Of a DNA stretch of 64,000 nucleotides, positions 23,101 to 34,575 are shown in pieces (positions within the stretch are counted from its first letter, which is position 1; every line of letters starts with the position of its first letter). The notes beneath the pieces were generated by a model. That model did no database searches, had not been told where the DNA came from, and saw only the letters and a program-made list of their open reading frames with translations. The translations under genes and the position numbers were made by a program. The stretch is from Chloranthus sessilifolius (Eukaryota > Streptophyta > Magnoliopsida > Chloranthales > Chloranthaceae), in assembly GCA_021018995.1 (NCBI GenBank), contig CM037597.1, positions 1,997,299 through 2,061,298 on the forward strand, in the 5' to 3' direction.

Positions 23101-23732
23101 TCAAGAAGAAGAAGAAGGCGAGATACATGAAGAAACACTCATAAACGATATAGATACCGTCTTAGTGAGATCGGATGATGAAAAAACCGAGGAGAAAGAA
23201 CAATATGTTGAAGGAGACGATTTGGATGATGACGACAATGCAAGTGACGCCGATGGAGATGTACCATTATGGATTAGAAACCAATATGTAGAATTTTTGT
23301 CGGTACACAATACCGTTAGGACGTAGTCACGTGACGACAATGGAAATGTACCATTGTGGGTTGAACTTAGAACTTAGAATTTACTCTTTTCCTTCTTTTT
23401 TATATGTTCCTATATTCATTTTTGTACTATTTTGTTTAACATTAATAAAATTTATATTTTCCCTTCTAACTTATGGGTTATATACTTGTATAGTTATATT
23501 ATATACTTTTATTTCGCATTCTAGACACTATAAAATTAATAGAGCCCAAAATTAACACAAAACATATTTATTGATCAATTTGGGAAACTTTGAGAATTTT
23601 TTGAGATTTTTTGGAATTTTTTGAAAAAAATAAAAAAAATAACTTATGCCATCGCATAATGGCATATGCGAACCGCATATGCGATGGCTCTATGCCATCG
23701 CATAGGGTCGCATATGCCATATGACTACATTG
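20187..23732 (+). mobile_element. hAT DNA transposon, 3.5 kb, well preserved (hAT-2)
   Basis: The ends are 'caatgatgtcatatgcg' and, inverted, 'caatgtagtcatatggc'. A perfect 8-bp duplication gatgtggc (20179-20186, 23733-23740) interrupts LINE-1 between the codons for WGCG and SQSRFWDD. Subterminal regions repeat 'gccatcgcata' and 'cgcatatgcg' in both orientations (20197-20262, 23645-23720), a usual place for transposase binding. It is intron-containing and encodes one transposase. Confidence 0.92.
20699..23326 (+). pseudogene. hAT-2 transposase, nearly intact, a few frame breaks
   Basis: The ATG at 20699 begins MFTSSNDALRPT. A BED finger follows (C-T-L-C, then H-K-Q-H, residues about 32-53). 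An acidic/basic linker comes next, then the DUF659 core (MTDGWTD near 21435, VVTDNVENL near 21620, IYWTPRAAYCLDLILEDIGK near 21690). The dimerisation domain is split by an intron: ASACERNWSTFEM ends at a gtaact donor (22686), and IHKKRNKLEQKKLNDL resumes after 22790. An earlier intron lies about 22455-22555. The tail is acidic (23100-23250). Defects are an extra T near 21359, a frame shift near 21495, and in-frame stops near 22948 and 22970. With so few lesions it inserted recently compared with hAT-1. Confidence 0.88.
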
Positions 23733-24742
23733 GATGTGGCTCTCAGAGTCGATTTTGGGATGACATTTGGCTGGAAGGGGTTTGTCTTAAAATGGCGTTT
23801 CCGGATGTCTATGCCATTTCCACCAATCAGGGGGGAGCATTTGCGACTTTGTCTCTCATTCTAATGATGGTAGGATATGGGAGGTTTCAACTCGCGGGTC
23901 ACTAAGGAATGAGGAGATTCTCTCCTTCACTAACCTGCTATCCCTACTTTACTCTAGCTCTCTGAATGTGCATCGACAAGATCAGAGATTGTGGGCTTTA
24001 AGTAAAGACAGCAGTTTCAGTGTGAAGACGTATTATCAGATACTTACTTGTCGTCCTCTTATCAAATTACAAGAAGCTTATTTGTGGAAAATTGGTATCC
24101 CTCCTAAGGGCAGATTCTTTGTTTGGACCCTCTTTAAAGGGAAAGTCCTAACCATCAACCAGCTCATTCACCGGGGGCAGATAATTACCAATCGATGCGT
24201 CTTATGTCAGCAACAGGAGGAGTCTGTTGTGCATCTGTTTTTACAATGCCAGATGGCTTACAAGGTCTGGGGGGCAATTCTGACTTTCTTCGGCGTGGCC
24301 TGGGTGATCCCTCCTACCACTGCCCAACATTTCTTGGCTTGGAACTCCGTTACTTTTGAAGGTCAGCATCGGGACTACTGGAAGGTGGCGTTCTTCGCTG
24401 TCTGTTGGAGTATCTGGCTTGAAAGGAATGCTAGGATTTTCGAAGATAAACCGCGTCCGGTGGGGATGGTCATTAAGGCTGTTAAGGATTATATGTACTT
24501 GTGGGTTTCCAGGGGTACTGTTGAGGTTGGGGACAACCCTGATCCTTGGGACCCGGGTTAGGGTCTAGCTGGTCCGGCCTTGGCCGTGTCTTGGGGTTTT
24601 GTCTTGGGGCTGTGTCCCCTTTTTTGTTGTTTTTTTGGCTTTCTATTCTTGCTTTTTTTGAGTCGGTGTATTTTTCAGCGCCTCGCTGTTTATTAATACT
24701 ATTATTATTCTTACCGATAAAAAAAAAAGAAGTTAAAGTGCA

Positions 24743-25664
24743 CCAATTTTTCAGTTTAGTTTCGTTTTTGTCTTTGAGTTGCAATAATATAGGAATTATT
24801 TTAGATGACTGGATGTCTCTAGGATCCTAGGACCTATATTTCACGTGTTAAATGCCTAATGGTTTGGATCACCTACATCTTAAAAGTCTTATACCATTGA
24901 TGGGGTAACATCATTTAAACCAGTCTTAAAAAAAATCAGGAACTTTGCGAATAATCCATGAACAATTCACAATTTTTTATTATATCTTGATTTTTAATAT
25001 TCTTTAGAAGTTTATGTACTTTTTAATCTTATTTTAAATTTTTTCTCTAAATTTTTCCCCAAACATGCTGCACTTTGCCATATTTTTCTCTGAAATTTTC
25101 TCGAACTTGTGCGATAGTGACAAATTTCACTTTCGGCAATATTTCGCTAGGGGGCAGTTTTGGTTCACTTCAAATAAATTTTTGTGAAAAAAAAGTTTGG
25201 GAAAATTTTTGGGGAGTACAAAAGACATATATATATATATATATTATATCTAATATTTATAAAAGTCTTTCTTATTATTTAAAAATGGCTAAAAATAAAA
25301 TTTCATTAATTTTGGCGAAATTTTTGCAATTTCGGAGAAATGACCGAAATTTCGTTAAAAGTTTCGTCTAAAATCTGTTTCAACGAATTTTGGAGGTTGG
25401 GGGGGGGTGTGGTTGGGTGAGGGGCTTAAGATCATAGTGACAAGTTAGGAATGAATCAACAAGGGAAAAAGTCAATGAAATTCGGCAAAAAGTCGGAAAA
25501 AATCGAGAATTATGAAAGCATAAAAAAATTAAAAACATATTAGGAAAAATGTAGACTGGTAGTTTTGCATTTTGAGAACAAAAGTAAGGCATAGAAAGCA
25601 TCTAAAAACTACATCAAGTTACCGCTCATTACTTCTTACATACATATGCATAAATTATAACTCA
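24743..25664. other. AT-rich sequence with cgaaatttcg-like words, no gene
   Basis: It contains (AT)n near 25229-25246 and repeated 'gcgaaattt / cgaaatttcg' words at 25060-25560. That pattern suggests an uncharacterised or degraded repeat, but I find no ends. There is a G-run at 25400-25407. No coding region is recognised. Confidence 0.4.
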
Positions 25665-25827
25665 TGTTTTACAAAAATACCCCATTTACACAGTAGTGCC
25701 ATGACCATCCACCATTAAGCCAACAGTCTGAGTAGTGTACATCTTCGACCAATCGAAGTATTCCAACCAATGCCGGAACCTAAAGTACCTTGATCTTTAC
25801 TAAAATTAATAGCCTAAGGAAACTGGA

Positions 25828-28177
25828 ATGACCGACGCATGCCTTGTACTTAGGGCCGGTGACTGGCTCTGTGGGAGATGCTGTAACGTTAATTTTCGCC
25901 GGCGGTCTATTTGTCATCGCAATGGGTGCGATGCCACCCGGGCTGAGGGCAAGAGTGTTGCCCCTGCCGACGACAGGATTCCGATGGAGAGGGTTGGGAG
26001 GAAGACCTTTTTAAGCGAGTCACAAAGGCGCGATATTGATCGGGGATGGTCGATAGCTGTGAGGAAGAACAGATCAGTGAACACGTCCTCCGTGGCGACT
26101 TTCGACCACCGGCCCTGCATATCCTATGCCGGTGCGGTGAGCAACTTCCGGGATGGCCCATTACCGGGTGGGTCCTTGGCGAATGAGGTCCATTCTTCTC
26201 CCGGTCCACTCACCTTTCACCTCCCTCAGCTGCTGTCTCTCGCTGCTAACCCCCGACATTTCTGGGTGGTTATAACTACTAACAAAGATTGCTTATCTTT
26301 GTTGTCTTTACATAGCTGGGTTAACCACAACTGGGAACTTACAGCTAGACCTACAATATCTACAGTTTCTTCCTCCATGTTTCTCTTGCGTTTCGGTTCG
26401 GAGGAAGGTGCCTCGGCCCTTTGCTGTAAAAAGAGTTTCTTCATCAACGGTTGCCAGGTTGATTGTCGTCGGTGGGAGCCATCAGTTGCCGAGATTTGTG
26501 TTCAGGAGGAGGAGGGAGTCTGGCTGCACATATTTGGACTTCCGTTACATGCGTGGTTCCCGGAGGTACTCTTAGGGATCGGGAATCGATGTGGTCGGTT
26601 TGTCCGTGTTGACCGGCGATCCGCGGACCTCTGGGATACGACATATGCTCGCATCCTCGTGGCTGTCGATTCGCTCGCTTCCATCCCCCGTGTCATCGAC
26701 CTGCTGATTGGTGGCCATCGATGTCAGCTCGTTGTAGAAGTTGCGCGAGTCGAGCGGGCGGTTGTCGAGCATTTGCCGGTTGAAGTTGGTCCAGGGCTCG
26801 GCTCCTTTGACGTTGGCCTCGTGGAGCGTCCAATTGTAGTAGTTCAGGCGGTGAGGGATCCAATCGAACATGGAGGGGGTATGCGGGATCGGTTACCAAA
26901 GAGAGGCGTGTAGGGGTGCCTGGCCTCGCACTCGGCGCACATCCGGATTTCCCTCAGCTCTCCGACCTCGGCGACGGCTGATGGTGGCTGCTTCAGACTG
27001 CTCTGGATCACTCATCCTGTGGCATTGGAGGGTTCAGAGGTCGGAGTTGCGGTTGCGCCGTCGGCGGATGGCTCAGGGATGGATCTCACACCAGATAGCA
27101 GATCTACAGCTCAGATCACTTTGAACGATGACCAAGAAATCGTACACCTGCATACACAGAGGTTAGGTGAGATCAGGGGGTTGTCGGATGGGAAGGATGA
27201 TGTTGGAGAGCGTACCTGGGATCCTATGGAGTATGAGGCCGCCGGGTTTCCAGCTGCGGAAGGTTTCTTCTGTCCCCAAAAAGGTGTTTAGGGTTTATCG
27301 TAGAAGAAGAAAGGGAGGCTTTCTGGCTCGTACAACGAGGGGGCCGGTGGGGATGACACGTAGAGCTTCTCTGGAAAGTTCTCGCCCATCCTCTCTAATG
27401 GTTTCGGTTTTTTACTACGGGATTTATAAGGGGGGGAGTTTGCTCTTTGATTTCCGGATGGGGACACATGTCCCGGTGACGTGTAGAGCATTGAAGCTAT
27501 TTCGGGATGGGACGAGGGGGAGTGGGCCAGCGCTTGGTCTCGACGGGTCTCGAACTTCACATATGGGCGTGGGAGGTCTTGGACTATCGGGTCAGGGTCG
27601 CTCGGATCTCGGGGGTGGTATGGCCCAGACCGATGTTGGCGGTCTTTGGTGTCGGTTATGGGCTGACCTGGAGGCTCCATTAGTATTCTATTTTCAAGAG
27701 GGGTGGAATCGCGGGATTTCTTGCAGGGGAGGTTTCAATTTGGATGGGGATGCGGGGATTCCGGAGATCTTGCGACGTCGAGGCAGCTCCTGGGGATGTG
27801 ATTCCCGATTTGTAGATGAAAGATTTCTGACTTCAGATGTGCCTGAATCGTCGGATCAGGTGGGGGAGTCGCAGGATTCTGAAGCTGAGGACGGGGGAAA
27901 TCACATGGAAACGCGGTTACAGCTAGTGCCCCACCAAGAGGCATCCAGGGGTGTCGCGGATTCGATTATTGGTGATGACACGGAAATTGATAGGCTGATT
28001 GATGTGGGGAGGAATCTAGGCATGTCGTTTGTAGGATCACCGGATAAGCTGCGAGCGGTATTTAGATCAGTTATTTCTTCTCCCTAGGATGCTCGGAGGA
28101 AGCGGCTGGGCAGTTCGCGGGAACTCCCGCGTTTGCAGTGGGGGATGACGGATGGGAGAGGGGTGGGGGGTCTGTAA
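25828..28177 (+). pseudogene. LINE-2 ORF1 with variant RanBP2 finger and DUF4283-like domain
   Basis: The frame is open from ATG 25828 to 26913 (361 codons), then continues in other frames to 28177. Residues 11-34 (25858-25929) form an intact finger: GDWLCGRC, then CNVNFRRRSIC, HRNGC. RanBP2 fingers bind single-stranded RNA or protein partners, and in an ORF1 protein RNA binding is the natural guess. Residues about 175-310 are the DUF4283-like block (GVWLHIFGLPLHAWFPEVLL, then DTTYARILVAVDSL). The C-terminal part ends DRLIDVGRNLGMSF...; an in-frame TAG lies at 28085-28087 and the ancestral stop is probably TAA 28175-28177, since LINE-1 aligns through this stretch. ORF2 begins 34 bp later. Confidence 0.8.
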
Positions 28178-28211
28178 TTGGGGTTGTGGGCGGGCTTCAT
28201 CTGTTTTGATA

Positions 28212-31200
28212 ATGAGGATGTTATCTTGGAATGTTAGAGGTATATGCGGCCGGTCCAAGCGGGCGGGGGTTCAGCAAGTTATTGCAGCGGCCAACCCAGC
28301 TGTGGTCACACTCCAGGAGACCAAGTGGGGCTGCTGTGATCGGAGGAAGGTCAGCTCGGTGCTGGGAGGGGTTGGGTGGGAATGGGTCAGGGCTGGCTCG
28401 GTTGGTGCCTCGGGGGGTATTTTAGTGGCCTGGAAAACGACTCTTTTTGATAAAGAGGATGAGGAGGTGGGACTGTACTCGATTTCGGTAGTGTTGCGGA
28501 AGAAGGATTCGGGGAATTGGTGGGTGTTTGCGGGTATCTATGGGCCGTCGGTGGATCACGAACGTGGCGACTTTTGGTTTGAGTTGGCGGCTAGGTGGAA
28601 TCATCCTCTCTGCCTTGGGGGGGACTTTAATGATATTAGGTGGGATTGTGAGAAGAAGGGTGGTCCGCCTAATGCTGGGGTGATGCGGGACTTCAATTCT
28701 TTTATTTCAGACTGGGGGCTCTTGGGTGTTCCGCTTTCAGGGGCACGTTTCACGTGGTCGAATCAGCAGGATAACTCTTCGATGTCCAGGTTGGACCGTT
28801 TTCTCGTGTCGATTGATTGGTTAGATGTGCTCCTGGGGGCAAGGTTGGAAGCCCTTGCTCCGCCGGTCTCCGATCACCGCTCTTTGCTTTGCTCGTGTTA
28901 CTCGAAAGGGAGGGGGCCTACACCCTTACGTTTTGAGAATATGTGGCTGTTGGATGCGTCGTTTCGCGAAATTGTTTCGGTGTGGTGGCGAGAATTGAAC
29001 TACACGGGGGCTGCTGCGTACCGCTTTATTTCCAAACTACGTCATTTGAAGGGGAGGATTAAGGGGTGGAATCGGGATGTGTTCGGGATGGTGCAGGCCA
29101 GAAAAGAGAATCTGCTTAGTATCTTAAAGAAGTTTGATGATATAGAAGAGGAGAGAAATCTTAATGGGGAGGAAAGAGAGGATCGGCTGAGGAAAAAAAT
29201 GGAGTTTGATAGGGTTTGTAGGGCGGAACAGGTCAGTTGGATGCAAAAAGCCAAGCTTAAGTGGCTAAAGGAGGGGGATGCTAATACGAAGTACTTCCAT
29301 ATTTTGGCCAACGCTAGATTCCAGTCCAAGTATTTGGGGAGGGTTGTGGTGGATGGGGTTGCGGCAGAGGGTGATGACCAGGTTCGGGAGAGTATTGTTG
29401 CTTTCTACAAATCCCTATATACTGATGAGGGATTTACGCGGCCGTAGCTAGATGGGGTGTCCTTCCAATCTATTTCGGTGGAGGAGAGGGAGGCGTTGGA
29501 ACAGATGTTCATGGAGGAGGTGTGGCATGCTATCAAGTTTGGTGGACGGAACAAAGCACCGGGTCCTGATGGGTTCACTATGGAGTTCTTCCGGGCATTT
29601 TGGGGGCTGATTTGGGCTGAGTTGATGGAGGTCATGTCGGAGTTTCACACCGATGGTTTCGTTGGGAGGGCGCTTGGCTCCACATTTATTTCCCTGATCC
29701 CGAAACGCGAAGGTGCTGAGGATATTTCTGACTATCGGCCCATCAGTTTGACCAACTGTCTTTATAAGATCATGGCGAGAGTGCTTGCTAACAGGTTAAA
29801 ACTTTGATGAGCACTATTATTTCGGGGAATCAGGGAGCTTTCATGCGTGGTAGACAGTTGGTGAATCTTGTTGCGGTGGCGAATGAGACGATCCATTTTG
29901 CTCATATCTAGCGTTGTCCGGCGGTGGTTTGGAAGGCGGATATGGAAAAGGCCTATGATCGTGTCTGTTGGGAGGGAATTGACTATATGCTGGGAAGGAT
30001 GGGGTTTGGCGACATTTGGAGAAATGGATGCGTGGTTGTTACTCTTCCGCGTGGTTCTCGGTTATGGTCAACGGCACTCCGGCAGGTTACTTCAAAAGTT
30101 CTCGGGGTATCCGGCAGGGGGACCCTTTATCCCCTTTCCTTTTCAATGTTGTCAGCGAGATGTTTTCTCGTTTGATCGATCGGGCCAGAGAACGTCAGCT
30201 CATTTCCAGCATTCAGGTGGGGGCGTAGGGCAGGTGCATCACTCATCTGCAGTACGCGGACGATACGATTCTTTTTGGGAGGGCGGATGCTGCTGAATTC
30301 AAGGTGTTTGGGGATATGTTGGCTGTGTATGAGGCGGTCTCGGGGCAACGTACCAACCTCTTCAAATCTGCCATTACGGGGATTGGGGTGGGCGAGCCCG
30401 AACTGGCGGCGCTTGCTCTCTCGGCCGGGTTTCCGACTCAGCATCTGCCTATTACCTATCTCGGTCTTCCCCTGGGTATCAGGAAGCTTACGGCTCGGGA
30501 TTGGCAGCCGGTCATTCAGCAGTTTGAGCAGCGCGAGCAGGTTGGTTCTGATCAAGGCGGTTCTTTCTTCAATGCCCATTTTCTTTATGTCTATCTTTAC
30601 CTACTCGGCGAAGGTGATTTGCAACCTAGAGAGAATCCAGCGTTCCTTCTTGTGGGAGGGATCGGGCTTGGGTCGAAGATACCATCTGGTAAATTGGGAG
30701 GTTTGTCAGTTGCATGTGGCTTGTGGTGGACTGGATATTCGCAGCCTTAGGCAAATCAACGGCGCTCTGCTTAGGAAATGGTTCTGGAGAGTTGGTAGGG
30801 ATGAGGAGAGGGAGGGGATTTGGAGAAAGGTGCTAGAGGAGAAGTATGGGCTGTCCGTTGGCGGCTGGAGTATTTGTCCGATCGCTCGTAGAGGTTCTTC
30901 GGCATGGTGGAAAGGGCTGTGTGGGGTTTGGTCTAGCTTCGCCAGAGGATTGCGCTTTAGTTGGGGGTGCGGTACTAGAATTCAGTTTTGGGAGGATGTC
31001 TGGCTGGCTTCCTACCCTCTTAAAGACAGTTTCCCGGGTAGCTATGCTATATCTGTGAATCAGGGGGGTATGATACAGCAGTTTGTGTCACTGTTCAATG
31101 GGGAGGTGGTCTGGAATGTGCATACCTATAGATCGTTGATCGATTGCGAGATGGCAGAGTTTTCGAATCTGCTACAGTTGTTGTACGCTGAGCAGCGGAA

Positions 31201-31795
31201 TCAGAGGGGGGCGGATCAGAGGGTGTGGGCTCCGAGTAGGGATGGTATTTTTACGGTCAGAAGCTTATATATGTTGGAGACGCGGCGTCCGCTTATTATG
31301 TTTGAGGGGCGATGGCTGTGGATAGTCCCTATTCCTTATAAGATCAGGTTCTTCGTGTGGACTCTTTGCAAGGATAGAATACTCACGCGGGACTAGCTAA
31401 TTCGTAGGGGAAAAGATGTTAAGACTAGTTGTGTCATGTGCACCGACGGGGAGGAGACTGCGGCACACCTTTTCCTTCATTGCCGGATGGCCTGCTCGGT
31501 TTAGAATGTGGTCCTTAAATCCTTGGGTCTGAGCTGGGCTATGGCGGAGACTCCATACCAGCATCTTCTTAGCTGGATTCCTGGGAGAGGGGACGCTGAC
31601 AGATGGGCACAGCCTAGACTTGTGGTTTTCATGGTTTATTGGTGTTTGTGGCTTGAGTGCAACTCCAGGATTTTTGAGAATAAAAGTAGGTCCACGGGGT
31701 TCATTGTCAAATCTGCCATGGACCTAGTGGGTTTTTGGAGGGGGGGATTTGCGAAGGGGAGAGGGGAAACTCCTATTGTGTGGGATCCGGGCTAG
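28212..31795 (+). pseudogene. LINE-2 ORF2: endonuclease, reverse transcriptase, zf-RVT
   Basis: About 1,190 codons from MRMLSWNVRGICGRSK to WDPG-stop. The endonuclease (28212-28920) keeps LQETKWG, GIYGPS, GGDFNDIRW and SDHRSLL. The reverse transcriptase has KAPGPDGF (29553), DYRPISL (29731), KAYDRVCWE, RQGDPLSPFLFN (30111) and YADD at 30253-30264. The zf-RVT finger reads CVMC..GEETAAHLFLHC near 31432-31485. The first 411 codons are open. Breaks are TAG near 29446, a frameshift near 29806, TAG near 29909, frameshifts near 30015 and 30540, and TAGs near 30226, 31394 and 31502. Three of the TAGs are CAG or TGG changes when compared with LINE-1 or LINE-3. Confidence 0.88.
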
Positions 31796-31976
31796 TTTGT
31801 TTCCAGTGCTGTGTCTCTTGTTCTTGTTCTCTTTTCTCTTTTTTTCTCTTTTCTAGTTGTCGGGTCTACCATTTTCTTTTGATCATTTTGTTTGTTTGCA
31901 TTGGGTTCTCAGCGCCTTGCTGTGTTTCAATATATTGATTTTTTACTGATAAAAAAAAAATTGTTTTACAAAAATA

Positions 31977-33000
31977 AATTTTTACTTTCTATAAAGCATT
32001 GTTTGATCAACATAACCATCAAAATTATAAAAGTTGAATAATGAATTCACAAACAGAATTGAAAATATGTCTTGGTTAAGATCATCATAAACTATGTTAT
32101 CATTTTTTTTTTCTTCTTCGTCCTTAATTTCTTCAACTATCTCAGCTTCATCCTCACGACTTGATGACACAAAAGATAACTTTGGAAATGCCTCGATATG
32201 CTCTAGATGAATCACAAAATCTTTCTTTCCTCCTTTACTCGTCTTCTTCGTGTATAAATTCATCCTTACATATACCAAGTCTTCCATTTTCTTGGGTTCC
32301 TACCTATTTCTTTTTCCTTATGATCCGTTTCAAATGCAATCCAGTTCCTTCGCAAGATGAAGCACTATGTGGTTGGCTGAGTAATTTTAGTGCTATTTGA
32401 ACGGTTGGAACACTAACATCGTCAATTCTCCATCAATCCCTTTAAATAACATAATAAATAATTCATTTATTTCATTTAATCATGTATAAATGTGAACATG
32501 AAAAATTATAAAATAAAAATAGTTCATAAGTAACTTGGATACTTTGAATGAATGAGTTTCTTCAAAAATTCATTAAAATATCTGACTTCATGCTAAAGTA
32601 ATCTGTAAAGCCATCACTGAATTCTTGTTTTTCTGTTTCGTTAGAAAACATTTTCTCGAAAATACATGTACTCCATATCTGATTTCATTGTCATAATCTA
32701 CCTATTTTTCGTAAATAGATGTTGGTTCAAGAGGGCGTCTATCGGGTGGATTTGTTATGCCCATCCATCGTCAGTAAGTTTCAAAAAGGTTTATAGTCAT
32801 CTTCAATTCTGCCATAAAAGTTTCTAATTGCTTCTTTACATCTATTCATTGTTTGATAAACATATCCAAGGGTTTCTATCTCGCCAAAATGCATCACTTT
32901 GTATGACATGTGTTACCTTAAGCCCCTCTGCTTTATTTGTTTGAGGTAAATTCTTCCACTGTGATGAGGCAACCATAAAGCGTAACACCTCTTCTTCTCA
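31977..33000 (-). pseudogene. hAT transposase C-terminal half (hAT-3), left piece
   Basis: On the - strand, 32995-32870 reads EEEVLRFMVASSQWK..., then FWRD, the segment that follows the DUF659 core in plant hATs. 32870-32790 gives TLGYVYQTMNRCKEAI. The dimerisation signature (SSCE, NWIAFETDHKEK) lies near 32370-32300 in two frames. An acidic tail follows (32287-31982, one open frame ending MLYRK). It joins in sequence to the piece at 41063-42240, so the two are one element split by LINE-3. I cannot place its left terminus; LINE-2 may have inserted into its 3' region. Confidence 0.7.
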
Positions 33001-34332
33001 TGTCCAAGCTGAGCCACTTGAAGGAACACATTAAGGTATGGACAGGGAAGTCTTTGGTCTCATGCATATCTCAAAGGAGATTCTCTTGGATCGGCCAAGG
33101 GAGCTAGATGAGCACGAGGGAACCAGAGGTCTGTCTGATTTGGAAAGGGAGGAAAGGCTTTAGGTTAAAATGGAATTCAACGACAAATGTTTGAAAGAGG
33201 AAGTGTGTTGGAAGAAGTCGAAGGTGCACTGGCTAAAGCGGGGGATAACAATACCAAGTATTTCCACTCAGTGGCAAATGGTAGAGAGAAAAGGAAAATT
33301 TTAGGGAGAATTTCTGTTGAGGGTTCGGTTTTCATGGATCAAATGCAGATTAGAAAAGAGATTGTGGAGTTCTATACGAGGTTATATGCTGATGAAGGGT
33401 GGTTTCGGCCCCAGCTGGATGGGCTTCCATTTGCTTCGCTCTCAGTGGAAGATCGGACTGGTATAGAAAGGCCTTTTGATGAGTGTGAAATCTGATCCAC
33501 TATTAAATATAGCAGGAAGAACAAATCTCCAAGGCCCAATGGTTTTACTTTGGAATTTTTTAGGTGCTTTTGGACTTTGGTTAAGGATGATCTTTTGGAC
33601 TATTTTGCTGAATTCCACTCCACTGCTTGGTTTTTGGTTATTGTTAATGGATCGCCAGCGGGTTACTTCAAAAACTCAAAGAGGGCTTAAGCAGGGAGAA
33701 CCCCTTTCTCCCTTTTTGTTCAATATGGTGGGAGTAGCTTTAGATGGCTTGGTTCGTCGCTCTCGGCAACTCAATCTTATTTCGGGCATTTCGGTGGGTT
33801 ACCTTGGATAGAGTATCACGCATCTACTATATGCAGATGGTATGGTGTTATTCTACAAGATGGAGTATATGACATTCAGGTCCTGGCGGATGTGCTTACC
33901 ATTTACGAGGCGGTTTCGGGACAACTGGTCAACCTTCATAAATCCAGTGTGACATGCATTGGTGTTGAACATCAAACGTTATCTTGGGGAAACTACTCAG
34001 CTTCATTTCACTTATCTGGAGTTCCCTCTCGATATAGGCAAGCCTAGCATCAGGGCTTGGACCTGGTGATCAAGAGATTTGAAAGGCGGTTGGCCTCTTG
34101 GAAAGGCAAACTCCTTAGCAGTGGTGGTAGGCTGCTCTTAGTGAAGACAGTTTTGTCGAGTCTTCCCATTTTTTTCATGCTTTTATTTAAGTGCTCCATG
34201 GCTGTCATTCAAAAATTAGAGCATATCGATCAGGATTCTTATGGGAAGGCTCTGGGCTTGAAAAGAAATATCATCTTGTAAGCTGGGAGGTTTGCCAATT
34301 GCCTGTTTGCACTAGGGGTTGGGTATTCGCAG
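33001..34332 (+). pseudogene. LINE-3 ORF2, part 1: RT with internal deletion
   Basis: It begins with a KLSHLKEHIKVW-like segment, then HWLKRGDNNTKYFHSVAN and RPQLDGLPF. RT motifs NKSPRPNGFTLEFF and SPAGYF lie unusually close together, because the stretch containing DYRPISL and the EKAYD motif is missing (an internal deletion at about 33625). The catalytic box is YADG (33830-33841), not YADD, so the second Asp is lost. The connection region RRLASWKGKLLSSGGRLLL follows. Confidence 0.8.
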
Positions 34333-34575
34333 CATAGTTACCCAGAAACCCTTTTTACCCCATCGTACCAGTCCCCATGCGTACCAGTATTGGGGACTGA
34401 TACGAAACTCTTTTGAAACTTTTTTGAAACATGTTTCAATATATAATTGAAACTCATTTCATTTTGAATAAAAGAAATCCGTTTTAATTTATATAGAAAC
34501 TGATTTCTATTAAAAAAAACTTGTTTCCTATTTAATTAATACTTCTATTCTTAAATATGAAACTAATTTCGTTCT

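Larger units (their letters stand above)
17382..24561 (+). pseudogene. LINE-1 ORF2: endonuclease, reverse transcriptase, zf-RVT; split by hAT-2
   Basis: Start MKILSWNARGICDRFK is typical of L1 ORF2. An APE-type endonuclease is seen at 17382-18130 (LQETKWG, GIYGP, GGDF, SNHRP). The reverse transcriptase spans about 18660-19560, with KSPGLDGF, DYRPISL, EKAYDQVSWD and the catalytic YADD at 19431-19442. In the RQGD motif the Gln codon is TAG (CAG to TAG). The connection region runs to 20178, is interrupted by hAT-2 (20187-23732), then resumes with the zf-RVT finger (CVLCQQQEES..HLFLQC, about 24197-24252). The end is DPWDPG-stop at 24559-24561. There are about five breaks in all. No RNase H domain follows the finger. 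Confidence 0.85.
14749..24730 (+). mobile_element. L1-type LINE, full-length size, split by a hAT (LINE-1)
   Basis: Without the 3.5-kb hAT it is about 6.4 kb, close to the 6.3 kb of LINE-2. ORF1 and ORF2 follow on the + strand and the 3' end is 'taccgataaaaaaaaaa'. A 10-bp word ttaaagtgca occurs just before the 5' end (14739-14748) and just after the tail (24733-24742), so it may be the target duplication. If so, the 5' leader is very short. Both ORFs contain stops and frameshifts. Confidence 0.85.
25680..31961 (+). mobile_element. full-length L1-type LINE, 6.3 kb (LINE-2)
   Basis: A perfect 15-bp duplication tgttttacaaaaata flanks it (25665-25679 and 31962-31976). It has a 148-bp 5' leader, ORF1, ORF2, a 3' leader and a terminal 'tttactgataaaaaaaaaa'. 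It is the same family as LINE-1, with alignable ORFs and a shared 3' end. The intact target duplication and complete length make it the youngest-looking LINE here, although ORF2 has several stops. Confidence 0.93.
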
